64,000 bases of DNA from Litoreibacter roseus (GTDB lineage: Bacteria; Pseudomonadota; Alphaproteobacteria; Rhodobacterales; Rhodobacteraceae): assembly GCF_009811795.1 (NCBI RefSeq), contig NZ_BLJE01000004.1, forward strand, positions 248,001 to 312,000, given 5' to 3'. The notes under the pieces are model-generated. The model was given only the letters and a program-made list of their open reading frames with translations. It ran no database searches and was not told where the DNA came from. Below are positions 18,686 to 25,892 of this stretch, one piece after another (positions within the stretch are counted from its first letter, which is position 1; each line of letters opens with the position of its first letter). Made by a program: the position numbers and the translations under genes.

Positions 18686-19861
18686 ATGGCTAAGGAAAAG
18701 TTTGAACGTACGAAACCGCATGTGAACATTGGCACGATTGGTCACGTTGACCATGGCAAGACGACGTTGACGGCTGCGATTACGAAGTATTTTGGCGACT
18801 TCAAAGCGTATGATCAGATTGACGGCGCGCCGGAAGAGAAAGCGCGCGGGATCACAATCTCGACGGCGCACGTGGAATACGAGACCGACACGCGTCACTA
18901 TGCGCATGTCGATTGCCCCGGCCACGCCGACTACGTGAAGAACATGATCACCGGTGCGGCGCAGATGGACGGCGCGATCCTGGTTGTGAACGCGGCTGAC
19001 GGCCCGATGCCCCAGACCCGTGAGCACATCCTTCTGGGTCGCCAGGTTGGCATCCCCTACATGGTCGTCTTCATGAACAAAGTGGACCAGGTTGACGACG
19101 AAGAGCTGCTTGAGCTGGTCGAGATGGAAATCCGCGAGCTTCTGAGCTCCTACGAGTACCCCGGCGACGACATTCCGATCATCGCGGGCTCCGCTCTGGC
19201 GGCGATGGAAGGCAACAAGCCCGAGATCGGCGAAGAGAAGATCCGGGAGCTGATGGCGGCGGTTGACGAATACATCCCGACGCCTGCACGCGCCGTGGAC
19301 CAGCCGTTCCTGATGCCGGTCGAGGACGTGTTCTCGATCTCCGGCCGCGGGACAGTTGTGACCGGTCGTGTCGAGCGCGGCGTGATCAACGTGGGCGACG
19401 AGATCGAGATCGTGGGCATCCGCGACACCAAGAAGACGACTTGCACGGGCGTTGAAATGTTCCGTAAGCTTCTGGATCGTGGGGAAGCCGGCGACAACAT
19501 CGGTGCGCTTCTGCGCGGCATTGATCGGGAAGGCGTGGAGCGCGGCCAGGTGCTGTGCAAGCCAGGTTCCGTGAAGCCCCACTCCAAGTTCGAGGCCGAG
19601 GCCTATATCCTCACCAAGGACGAGGGTGGCCGTCACACGCCGTTCTTCGCCAACTACCGCCCGCAGTTCTACTTCCGGACCACGGATGTGACAGGTACGG
19701 TTCAGCTGGCCGAAGGCACCGAGATGGTGATGCCGGGCGACAACGTGTCGTTCAAGGTGGAACTGATCGCCCCGATCGCGATGGAACAAGGCCTCCGCTT
19801 CGCCATCCGCGAAGGCGGACGCACCGTCGGAGCAGGCGTCGTCTCAGGCATCATTGAGTAA
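18686..19861 (+). CDS. tuf1: elongation factor Tu, copy 1
   Basis: 391 residues: GTPase domain with GHVDHGKT (19-26), DCPGH and NKVD, then two beta-barrel domains. It delivers aminoacyl-tRNA to the ribosome. The coding sequence is identical in nucleotides to tuf2 at 39459 as far as I compared it, while the flanks differ from the base before the ATG onward. Unlike tuf2 it stands alone, with a poor ribosome site (AAAGG only 1 nt before the ATG, AAGG further up), so expression may be lower. Long antisense reading frames here are shadows. Confidence 0.98.
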   Translation: MAKEKFERTKPHVNIGTIGHVDHGKTTLTAAITKYFGDFKAYDQIDGAPEEKARGITISTAHVEYETDTRHYAHVDCPGHADYVKNMITGAAQMDGAILVVNAADGPMPQTREHILLGRQVGIPYMVVFMNKVDQVDDEELLELVEMEIRELLSSYEYPGDDIPIIAGSALAAMEGNKPEIGEEKIRELMAAVDEYIPTPARAVDQPFLMPVEDVFSISGRGTVVTGRVERGVINVGDEIEIVGIRDTKKTTCTGVEMFRKLLDRGEAGDNIGALLRGIDREGVERGQVLCKPGSVKPHSKFEAEAYILTKDEGGRHTPFFANYRPQFYFRTTDVTGTVQLAEGTEMVMPGDNVSFKVELIAPIAMEQGLRFAIREGGRTVGAGVVSGIIE

Positions 19862-19902
19862 AAAGCGAGTGGCCCTGAAAAACGGGCCGCCACACAAAAA
19901 TA

Positions 19903-19930
19903 AAGGCCCCCAACTTGGGGGCCTTCTTTG
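19903..19930. terminator. bidirectional terminator after tuf1
   Basis: A 10-bp stem (AAGGCCCCCA / TGGGGGCCTT) with a 3-nt loop, followed on the plus strand by CTTTGTTCTT and on the minus strand by TATTTTTG. It ends both tuf1 and the convergent small exported-protein gene. Confidence 0.88.
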
Positions 19931-19947
19931 TTCTTCTAAGCGGTTGC

Positions 19948-20208
19948 TTAGTTGTTGTTCATGATCGCTTCGATGCGGTCTTTTTTAACGCCACCGGATT
20001 CGTCGCCGTCCAGAACGTTCTTGATCTGAGCAACTTGGCTCAGGGACAGTTCGTTCAGGCTGGATGTGTCGATACCCAACTCATTGAAAGAGTTGTAAAG
20101 CGCGCCGGTCAGCATGTCATAGCCTTGGTTGGCCGAAGACTGCGCCAGAGCTGGTGCAGCAAATGCGAGCGTGGTTGCAGTCGCAAGAGCAAGCAGTTTC
20201 GTGTTCAT
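19948..20208 (-). CDS. small exported protein, unknown function
   Basis: 86 residues. The ATG at 20208 is set by AAGGAA 5 nt upstream. A Sec signal peptide (1-22, ending APALAQ) leaves a mature chain of about 64 residues with NELGIDTSSLNELSLSQVAQIKNVL, a helix rich in small and acidic residues. I recognise no domain. It lies between two terminators/promoter regions and is likely monocistronic. Confidence 0.65.
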   Translation of the reverse strand: MNTKLLALATATTLAFAAPALAQSSANQGYDMLTGALYNSFNELGIDTSSLNELSLSQVAQIKNVLDGDESGGVKKDRIEAIMNNN

Positions 20209-20655
20209 GGTCTTTCCTTTCAAAGTTCACCTTCACTGTGCCGCCTCGTTTTCCCGGGGCTGGCAAAGTAACCATGCGGGACCCTAGCGTGTTGGTAAAC
20301 ACACTAAAAGCTCACAGGCACTCACGCGAAAGAATAGTTGAATTGAAACTCAAATCCACACCCATGCGCGTGAATAGGAGAATTATTTGTTTTTTCTGCA
20401 GAAATATTGCTTTTTGGTCGCTAAATCGCCTTTTCCCTTCTGACATAAAATACCAGATATGTGAGGAAGGCGCTTTATTGCAGAACTTCACAAGGTGGTG
20501 GAGCGACCAGATATCCTCAAACTTGGACATTTAAGTCACGGCTTTCTGTTTTCTCGTTCTGTAGTGCTCGCGAATCCCTTTGAGGCAAATGGCCTGTCGT
20601 GCAAGAAGAGCGCTTGCAAAGATGTGGGCGCTTTCGTAATCACATCGCATAGTGC
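20209..20655. other. 447-bp gene-free stretch before tRNA-Trp
   Basis: AT-richer than its surroundings. It holds upstream sequence of the small exported-protein gene (leftward) and, at its right end, the tRNA promoter at 20614. No open frame in it has a ribosome site or protein-like composition. Confidence 0.5.
20614..20642 (+). promoter_or_regulatory. candidate promoter of tRNA-Trp
   Basis: TTGCAA, a 17-nt spacer and TAATCA; a start about 7 nt later would fall just before the mature tRNA end at 20656. Confidence 0.55.
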
Positions 20656-20731
20656 AGGGGCTTAGCTCAGTTGGTAGAGCATCGGTCTCCAAAACCGAGG
20701 GTCGTGGGTTCGAGTCCCTCAGCCCCTGCCA
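20656..20731 (+). tRNA. tRNA-Trp (anticodon CCA)
   Basis: 76 nt with encoded CCA. The acceptor stem pairs AGGGGCT with AGCCCCT, the D-arm is GCTC/GAGC, the anticodon stem TCGGT/ACCGA encloses CTCCAAA, and the T-loop is TTCGAGT. The T-stem GTGGG/CCCTC has one U-U mismatch. tRNA-Trp upstream of secE-nusG is the normal bacterial order, but here two extra genes separate them. Confidence 0.97.
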
Positions 20732-20787
20732 TTTTTCATTCAACGATTTTTAACCCGACATAAGGGTCTGATCGGTAGATCGACGCC

Positions 20788-21549
20788 ATGAAATATGTGG
20801 CCGACATCATATACAACACCCGCGAAAAGCTGACGCTGGATCTCTACTTGCCAGACAGTTTGAGCGCGCCCGCCTGTATTCTTTACGCTGGCGCGGCGGA
20901 GTATCAGGACGATAACGGATCACAGATTGACGTGATTTATCTTGCCGATGCCTTTACCAGCCGCGGTTTTGCTTTTGCTGATGTCAAGTGTCGCAGACGG
21001 ATTACTGCGAATGACCTTTCCAGCGCTGATGGACGCCGCGTTGCCGAGTACATTTCGCGTTCTTTGGAGGCGGGGATGCAAATGGACGAAAGGCTCTTCG
21101 GTCCCGGCTATATCGCCGCCATGCGGGATATTTCCGGCGCAATTGACTTCCTTGTAGAGCACGGTCCGTCACTTCGACTGACGTGCTCCGGCTTTGGATT
21201 GCTCGGCGTTGGGGCTGGTGGTGTCGCTGGTTTAGGGCTGGCCTTCCCGCCGCAAGATCTAGAGGACCGCTTTCGTGCACCGGACGTCATTGCGACCTTT
21301 GGTGCTGCATTGGCACAACCTTGGCGCATCAGTGATGCGGCACCGCCTTGCCTTGTTTTCCATGCAACCAACGATGATCTGATGCCGATGCGTGACGTTG
21401 AATTCATGAAAAAGCGGGCCAAGCGGAAAAATGCGCCGGTCGAGTTTGCTCAAGGGAATGCTGCGCATTTAGCATCCGAAATAGAACGCGCTATGGACCA
21501 TTTCTCCATGCTTTTAGACGTGGGAAACGAGTTGAAAGAAGCCGGTTAA
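20788..21549 (+). CDS. alpha/beta-hydrolase-like protein, nucleophile apparently missing
   Basis: 253 residues resembling the dienelactone-hydrolase/esterase fold: an early strand ACILYAGAA, a nucleophile-elbow region LLGVGAGGVAG (138-148), an acidic loop HATNDDLMP (192-200) and His227. In active enzymes the elbow is G-x-S-x-G; here the slot at residue 142 is glycine, so ordinary esterase activity is doubtful. It has no signal peptide. The stop overlaps the convergent exported-protein gene by 3 bp. It sits between tRNA-Trp and secE, an unusual place. Confidence 0.65.
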   Translation: MKYVADIIYNTREKLTLDLYLPDSLSAPACILYAGAAEYQDDNGSQIDVIYLADAFTSRGFAFADVKCRRRITANDLSSADGRRVAEYISRSLEAGMQMDERLFGPGYIAAMRDISGAIDFLVEHGPSLRLTCSGFGLLGVGAGGVAGLGLAFPPQDLEDRFRAPDVIATFGAALAQPWRISDAAPPCLVFHATNDDLMPMRDVEFMKKRAKRKNAPVEFAQGNAAHLASEIERAMDHFSMLLDVGNELKEAG

Positions 21550-22082
21550 ATCTCTTCCCCTTTCTTAAGCAGCCGGTCGAGCAACTCTCGCTGCAAAGCG
21601 CCACTGTCCCCGCCACCAAAAGACAGCGCGCCGCCGGTAAAGAGCGTGCCGTAAGTCCGCGCCAGATTAACGGTCTGGCCCAATCCAGATATGAATTGGG
21701 TCTTTTCCAATGCAGCAAGCGGATGTATGAATGTTGCCCACAATTGACCTTGTGCAATGGCATATCGGGCGTCCAGCGCTGTGTCAAAATTCGCCTGCAA
21801 CACACGCTCCATCTCTTCCGGTGTCATATCGTCTGCACCACGAATGGGCACAATCGCCCGCATGCGATCTGCGGCGACATCGGTCACGACGATTACCGGA
21901 ACATCCTCGATCGTCATCTGGAACTGACGGCCATTCGTTTTCGAAGCCGGATCAAGTGTTGTGATGATTTCGGCCAAGCGTAGAAGCGTCATAGGAGGCT
22001 CAGATATTTCTTCGTTGCCCTGCGCCAAACCTGCTGTCGTCATACCTAAAAGGATCCACAGCGCACCAAAAATCCGAACCAT
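21546..22082 (-). CDS. exported protein of unknown function
   Basis: 178 residues with a signal peptide (1-20, ending AGLAQ). The mature part (a two-layer pattern with VPVIVVTDV, MRAIVPIRG, LWATFIHPL) faintly resembles YbjN-type sensory folds; this is not firm. The C-terminus is Gly/Ser-rich then basic-acidic (LDRLLKKGEE). The ATG has AGGAG 7 nt upstream. It is convergent with the hydrolase-like gene and divergent from secE. Confidence 0.65.
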   Translation of the reverse strand: MVRIFGALWILLGMTTAGLAQGNEEISEPPMTLLRLAEIITTLDPASKTNGRQFQMTIEDVPVIVVTDVAADRMRAIVPIRGADDMTPEEMERVLQANFDTALDARYAIAQGQLWATFIHPLAALEKTQFISGLGQTVNLARTYGTLFTGGALSFGGGDSGALQRELLDRLLKKGEEI

Positions 22083-22102
22083 ATCGTATCTCCTAAATTG
22101 TA

Positions 22103-22131
22103 TTGGATCTCACGCTAGGTGCATTTTGTAT
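22103..22131 (+). promoter_or_regulatory. candidate promoter for secE-nusG
   Basis: TTGGAT, a 17-nt spacer and TTGTAT, about 107 bp before the secE ATG. It lies in the 155-bp divergent spacer. The consensus match is only fair. Confidence 0.35.
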
Positions 22132-22237
22132 TTCACGCCACGCAAGCTTCGGTGATAAGTTTTTCAATGACGAAGGCTTGCAAAACTGGCAATCGGGTCG
22201 TATTTGCCGCCGGTACAGCACAGACAGGGCGAAACAT

Positions 22238-22432
22238 ATGGCGATCACCAATCCGGCACAATTCATCCAGCAAGTCCGCGCTGAGGTGTCGAAGATTGTA
22301 TGGCCCGGTCGGCGTGAGGTTGTCCTGACGACGGTCATGGTGTTCATCATGGCGGCACTTACGGCGCTCTTCTTTTCGCTGGTTGATTTGGGCATCCGTA
22401 GTGGACTGAACGGGCTCTTCGGCCTGTTCTAA
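22238..22432 (+). CDS. secE: preprotein translocase subunit SecE
   Basis: 64 residues, the short single-span form normal in alphaproteobacteria. It has an amphipathic N-terminus and the conserved KIVWPGRREVVLTTVMVF leading into one membrane helix. It clamps SecY in the translocon. The start at 22238 is chosen because the 45 extra upstream codons have no SecE similarity. Confidence 0.95.
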   Translation: MAITNPAQFIQQVRAEVSKIVWPGRREVVLTTVMVFIMAALTALFFSLVDLGIRSGLNGLFGLF

Positions 22433-22676
22433 AACCCCTGTAGCCAGACCGATGACGGCGCGCTGCTCAAGGCAGATTTTCAAAATTTGAACCTGAAAAT
22501 AAGGTCTTTATGCCTTGAATTCATTTGGTGAGAGGCGTAAAGCGACCGCTCATACGGAAGCAAGGCGCGTATCGATTCGGGATGCGCGCTGTTTTCGTTT
22601 CGGCGGGGCGTGTTTAACTCGTTGATGGAATTGGAAATTACCGGCTTGGTCGGGTAGGGCAGAGGGCGAACGCAAG
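22433..22676. other. 244-bp secE-nusG spacer
   Basis: Longer than the usual few bases between these genes. I find no convincing reading frame, promoter or T-tailed hairpin in it. Confidence 0.4.
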
Positions 22677-23210
22677 ATGGCAAAACGGTGGTACTCGGTC
22701 AGCGTTCTCTCGAATTTCGAGAAGCGGGTTGCCGAACAAATCCGTCAGGCCGTTGAAGATGAGGGTCTTCAGGACGAAATCGAAGAAGTTCTCGTCCCAA
22801 CGGAAGAAGTGATCGAGGTGCGTCGCAACAAGAAAGTGACGGCCGAGCGTCGGTTTATGCCTGGCTATGTACTTGTGCGGATGGAGATGTCTGACCGGGG
22901 ATATCACCTCGTCAATTCCATTAACCGGGTCACCGGTTTTCTGGGACCGCAAGGTAAGCCGATGCCCATGCGTGATGCCGAAGTGAACGCGATTTTGAAC
23001 CGCGTCGAAGAAGGTCAGGATGCTCCGCGTTCGACCATTGTGTTCGACATCGGTGAGAATGTGAACGTAACCGACGGGCCGTTTGAGGGCTTCTCGGGCA
23101 TGGTTGAAGAAGTTGATGACGACAACCAGCGCCTGAAGGTGACGGTTTCGATCTTTGGCCGGGCAACCCCGGTCGAACTGGAATTCACTCAGGTCGCCAA
23201 GCAGACTTGA
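22677..23210 (+). CDS. nusG: transcription termination/antitermination factor NusG
   Basis: 177 residues. The NGN domain begins RWYSVSVLSNFEKRVA and contains MPGYVLVRM; a KOW domain at about 122-175 contains VTDGPFEGFSG. NusG binds RNA polymerase and links it to Rho or ribosomal S10. It precedes rplKA in the usual order. Confidence 0.97.
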   Translation: MAKRWYSVSVLSNFEKRVAEQIRQAVEDEGLQDEIEEVLVPTEEVIEVRRNKKVTAERRFMPGYVLVRMEMSDRGYHLVNSINRVTGFLGPQGKPMPMRDAEVNAILNRVEEGQDAPRSTIVFDIGENVNVTDGPFEGFSGMVEEVDDDNQRLKVTVSIFGRATPVELEFTQVAKQT

Positions 23211-23272
23211 TGATCATGTGGGAGGTTTTGCGATCGCGATCGTCGGGCCGGACCACACCAACCGAAAATCTG

Positions 23273-23286
23273 CACAACGCGTTGTG
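23273..23286. promoter_or_regulatory. 14-bp perfect palindrome in the rplK leader
   Basis: CACAACGCGTTGTG, 26 bp before the rplK ATG. In RNA it would fold back on itself. The leader of the L11 operon is where L1 binds to repress translation in other bacteria, so a regulatory structure is expected here, but I cannot match the known L1 site. Confidence 0.35.
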
Positions 23287-23312
23287 TAGATGTTGAGAAG
23301 AGGAGAGGCCCG

Positions 23313-23738
23313 ATGGCCAAGAAAGTTGCTGGCACGATGAAACTGCAGGTTCCTGCAGGTCAAGCCAACCCGTCCCCGCCCGTTGGCCCTGCACTGGGTC
23401 AGCGCGGGATCAACATCATGGAGTTCTGCAAGGCGTTCAATGCCAAGACGCAGGAAATGGAGCCAGGTGCACCGTGCCCGACCGTGATTACTTATTACCA
23501 AGACAAGTCCTTCACGATGGATATCAAGACGCCACCTGCGTCCTACTATCTGAAGAAGGCGGCCAAGGTGAAATCCGGCGCAAACAACCCATCCCGCGAA
23601 ACAGTTGGGACGGTCACATCCAAGCAGGTGCGTGAAATCGCCGAAGCGAAGATGAAAGACCTGAACGCGACTGACATCGAAGGCGCAATGCTGATCATCG
23701 CGGGCTCTGCACGCTCCATGGGCATCGAGGTGAAGTAA
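23313..23738 (+). CDS. rplK: 50S ribosomal protein L11
   Basis: 141 residues, normal length. The N-terminal [16 protein letters not shown] and C-terminal RNA-binding domain ([17 protein letters not shown] ending) are typical. It binds the GTPase-associated region of 23S rRNA. AGGAG precedes the ATG. Overlaps rplA by 1 bp (TAATG). Confidence 0.98.
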   Translation: MAKKVAGTMKLQVPAGQANPSPPVGPALGQRGINIMEFCKAFNAKTQEMEPGAPCPTVITYYQDKSFTMDIKTPPASYYLKKAAKVKSGANNPSRETVGTVTSKQVREIAEAKMKDLNATDIEGAMLIIAGSARSMGIEVK

Positions 23739-24439
23739 TGGCAAAGTACGGAAAACGCACAACGTCGGCGCGCGCTCAGTTCGAGGGTAAATCCCAGGTT
23801 TCGGTCGAAGAGGCTGTTTCGCTGGTCAAGAACAACGCTAAGGCAAAATTCGACGAAACAGTTGAAATTGCAATGAACCTTGGTGTCGACCCGCGTCACG
23901 CTGACCAGATGGTTCGGGGTGTCGTCACATTGCCGAACGGAACCGGTAAAACCGTTCGCGTGGCTGTTTTTGCGCGCGACGCGAAAGCTGAAGAAGCGAA
24001 AGCAGCAGGCGCTGATATCGTCGGTGCGGAAGACCTGATGGAAACTGTGCAAAGCGGCAAAATCGAGTTTGATCGCTGCATCGCGACACCTGACATGATG
24101 CCAATCGTCGGTCGTCTGGGGAAGGTCCTTGGTCCACGCAATCTGATGCCAAACCCCAAGGTTGGGACGGTGACAATGGATGTGGCCGAAGCGGTGAAAT
24201 CCGCAAAGGGCGGCGAAGTGCAGTTCAAGGTCGAAAAAGCCGGTGTGGTTCATGCCGGCATCGGAAAAGCGTCTTTCGACGAGAAAGCCCTGACCGAGAA
24301 TGTGCGTGCCTTTGTCGGTGCGGTGTCAAAAGCCAAGCCATCCGGGTCGAAAGGCTCTTATATGCAGAAAGTGTCCCTGTCCTCGACAATGGGGCCAGGC
24401 GTCACCATCGATATTTCGTCCGCAACGGGCAACGACTAA
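23738..24439 (+). CDS. rplA: 50S ribosomal protein L1
   Basis: 233 residues. Conserved blocks [28 protein letters not shown] and a C-terminal TMGPGVTID. It forms the L1 stalk and in many bacteria represses its own operon by binding the rplK leader. Translationally coupled to rplK. Confidence 0.98.
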   Translation: MAKYGKRTTSARAQFEGKSQVSVEEAVSLVKNNAKAKFDETVEIAMNLGVDPRHADQMVRGVVTLPNGTGKTVRVAVFARDAKAEEAKAAGADIVGAEDLMETVQSGKIEFDRCIATPDMMPIVGRLGKVLGPRNLMPNPKVGTVTMDVAEAVKSAKGGEVQFKVEKAGVVHAGIGKASFDEKALTENVRAFVGAVSKAKPSGSKGSYMQKVSLSSTMGPGVTIDISSATGND

Positions 24440-24680
24440 AGAGATTTGCTCCGGTTCGCGCCGGGGCAAGTAGCGGGGTGGCAACGCCTCGTTCTGTCCG
24501 AGATGGAGGGTTCGAAGCATAGCTTCGCATAATTCCTTCCTGAGATGGGAAACGAGACGAATTTCCGAGGCTTCGACCTCGAGCAATTTTGGCCTCGGGA
24601 CCCTGATACTGGACCCGAACGCCCTTGCTTGCAGGGGCAAAACTGAGCCGGGGTGAAAGCCCCAAAATTGGAGTGAAACT
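24440..24680 (+). promoter_or_regulatory. rplJ leader (probable L10-binding autoregulatory region)
   Basis: A 241-nt untranslated stretch with several local stems, for example CGAAGCATAGCTTCG, GCCCTTGCTTGCAGGGGC and GGGGTGAAAGCCCC close to the start codon. In other bacteria the L10(L12)4 complex binds this leader to repress rplJL. Inferred from position and structure, not from an alignment. Confidence 0.5.
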
Positions 24681-25199
24681 GTGGATAGAGCACAAAAAGA
24701 AAAAGTGGTCGAGGAACTCGGCCAGATCTTTGAAAGCTCTGGCGTTGTGGTTGTCAGCCACTACGAAGGTCTCACGGTTGCTGAGATGCAAGACCTGCGC
24801 GCACGCATGCGTGATGCGGGCGGGTCCGTGCGTGTCGCCAAGAATAGGCTCGCCAAAATTGCCCTAGAGGACAAGCCATGCGCAAGCATTGCGACCTACC
24901 TCAAAGGCATGACCGTTCTCGCCTATTCCGAGGACCCTGTCGCCGCCGCGAAAGTGGTGAACGATTATGCGAAGGAAAACGACAAACTGTCGATCCTTGG
25001 CGGGGCCATGGGGGAGAGCGCGTTGGACGTCGCCGGTGTGAAGGCCGTCGCCGCTATGCCGTCCCGGGAGGAGCTTATCTCTTCCATCGTGGGCTGCATC
25101 GGGGCGCCTGCTTCGGGCATCGCCGGCGCAATTGGCGCACCTGCTTCAAACGTGGCAAGCATTCTCAGCACCATCGAGGAGCGCGCAGAAGCTGCGTAA
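24681..25199 (+). CDS. rplJ: 50S ribosomal protein L10
   Basis: 172 residues with a GTG start at 24681, which gives the normal N-terminus ([12 protein letters not shown]). The rRNA-binding N-terminal domain is followed by a C-terminal helix that binds L7/L12 dimers. The GTG start after a structured leader fits translational control. Confidence 0.97.
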   Translation: MDRAQKEKVVEELGQIFESSGVVVVSHYEGLTVAEMQDLRARMRDAGGSVRVAKNRLAKIALEDKPCASIATYLKGMTVLAYSEDPVAAAKVVNDYAKENDKLSILGGAMGESALDVAGVKAVAAMPSREELISSIVGCIGAPASGIAGAIGAPASNVASILSTIEERAEAA

Positions 25200-25268
25200 T
25201 CAACGAGAGACTATCGTGGGTTGTAAACCTTGCGTTGGAACACATCTTAAACGAACGGAAACAGTAAA

Positions 25269-25652
25269 ATGGCTGATCTGAAGAAACTTGCAGAAGAGAT
25301 CGTCGGTCTGACCCTTCTCGAAGCACAAGAACTGAAAACTATCCTCAAAGACGAGTACGGCATCGAGCCTGCAGCCGGTGGCGCAGTCATGATGGCGGGC
25401 CCGGGTGGCGGCGACGCCGGTGGCGCAGCTGCTGAGGAGCAAACTGAATTTGACGTAATCCTGGTCGCTGCTGGCGCACAGAAGATCAACGTCATCAAAG
25501 AAGTTCGCGGCATCACAGGCCTTGGTCTGAAAGAAGCAAAAGAGCTGGTCGAAGCTGGTGGCAAAGCCGTGAAAGAAGGCGTCGAGAAAGCCGAAGCAGA
25601 AGAGATCAAGGGCAAGCTGGAAGCAGCAGGCGCTGAAGTCGAACTGAAGTAA
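25269..25652 (+). CDS. rplL: 50S ribosomal protein L7/L12
   Basis: 127 residues: N-terminal dimerisation domain (1-35), a Gly/Ala-rich hinge (about 36-58) and a C-terminal factor-binding domain with the conserved [17 protein letters not shown]. Forms the ribosomal stalk and recruits EF-Tu and EF-G, both encoded in this window. 69 bp after rplJ. Confidence 0.98.
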   Translation: MADLKKLAEEIVGLTLLEAQELKTILKDEYGIEPAAGGAVMMAGPGGGDAGGAAAEEQTEFDVILVAAGAQKINVIKEVRGITGLGLKEAKELVEAGGKAVKEGVEKAEAEEIKGKLEAAGAEVELK

Positions 25653-25687
25653 TTGGCCAGGGCCGCAAGGCCTGACCCTTCAAAAAC

Positions 25688-25718
25688 GGCTGGATCCGGG
25701 ACAATCCCGGGTCCGGCC
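25688..25718 (+). terminator. long hairpin in the rplL-rpoB spacer (attenuator or processing site)
   Basis: A 14-bp stem with a 3-nt loop (CAA) and two or three G-U pairs, centred at 25703. It is not followed by a T-run. In E. coli the same spacer holds a partial terminator and an RNase III site that lower rpoBC relative to rplJL; this hairpin is a good candidate for the same job. Confidence 0.6.
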
Positions 25719-25892
25719 TTCCGCGTCTCAGAGAGGGCCCCGCATCCGCGCGACCTTCTCTAAGGAGCGGTAAGGTTCGGGAGCGTGCCCGTGGGACGGT
25801 GCGCAGGTATGGAACCTGACCCCCTTGATCCAAGTGGAGCGTTTCCCTTCCCCGGGGTGGCGCTGCCCGGGAACCGAAAGGCTGAGACGAGC

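Noticed and set aside
18461-19789. A 442-codon antisense open frame across tuf1 (and the same across tuf2 at 39444-40562)
   Set aside because: Caused by strong codon bias of the highly expressed tuf genes; histidine-rich composition, no ribosome site, and repeated exactly wherever tuf is.
20704-20720. U-U mismatch in the T-stem of tRNA-Trp as a sign of a pseudo-tRNA
   Set aside because: All other stems are perfect, CCA is encoded, it is the expected neighbour of secE, and I recall the same T-arm in related bacteria.
20656-20731. Possible integration (att) site at tRNA-Trp, given extra genes downstream
   Set aside because: No integrase, no repeat of the tRNA 3' end downstream that I can see, and the inserted genes have ordinary composition.
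20531-20743. 70-codon minus frame containing GLRDSNPRPSVLETDALPTELSPC
   Set aside because: This is the well-known spurious translation of the reverse complement of a tRNA gene (tRNA-Trp).
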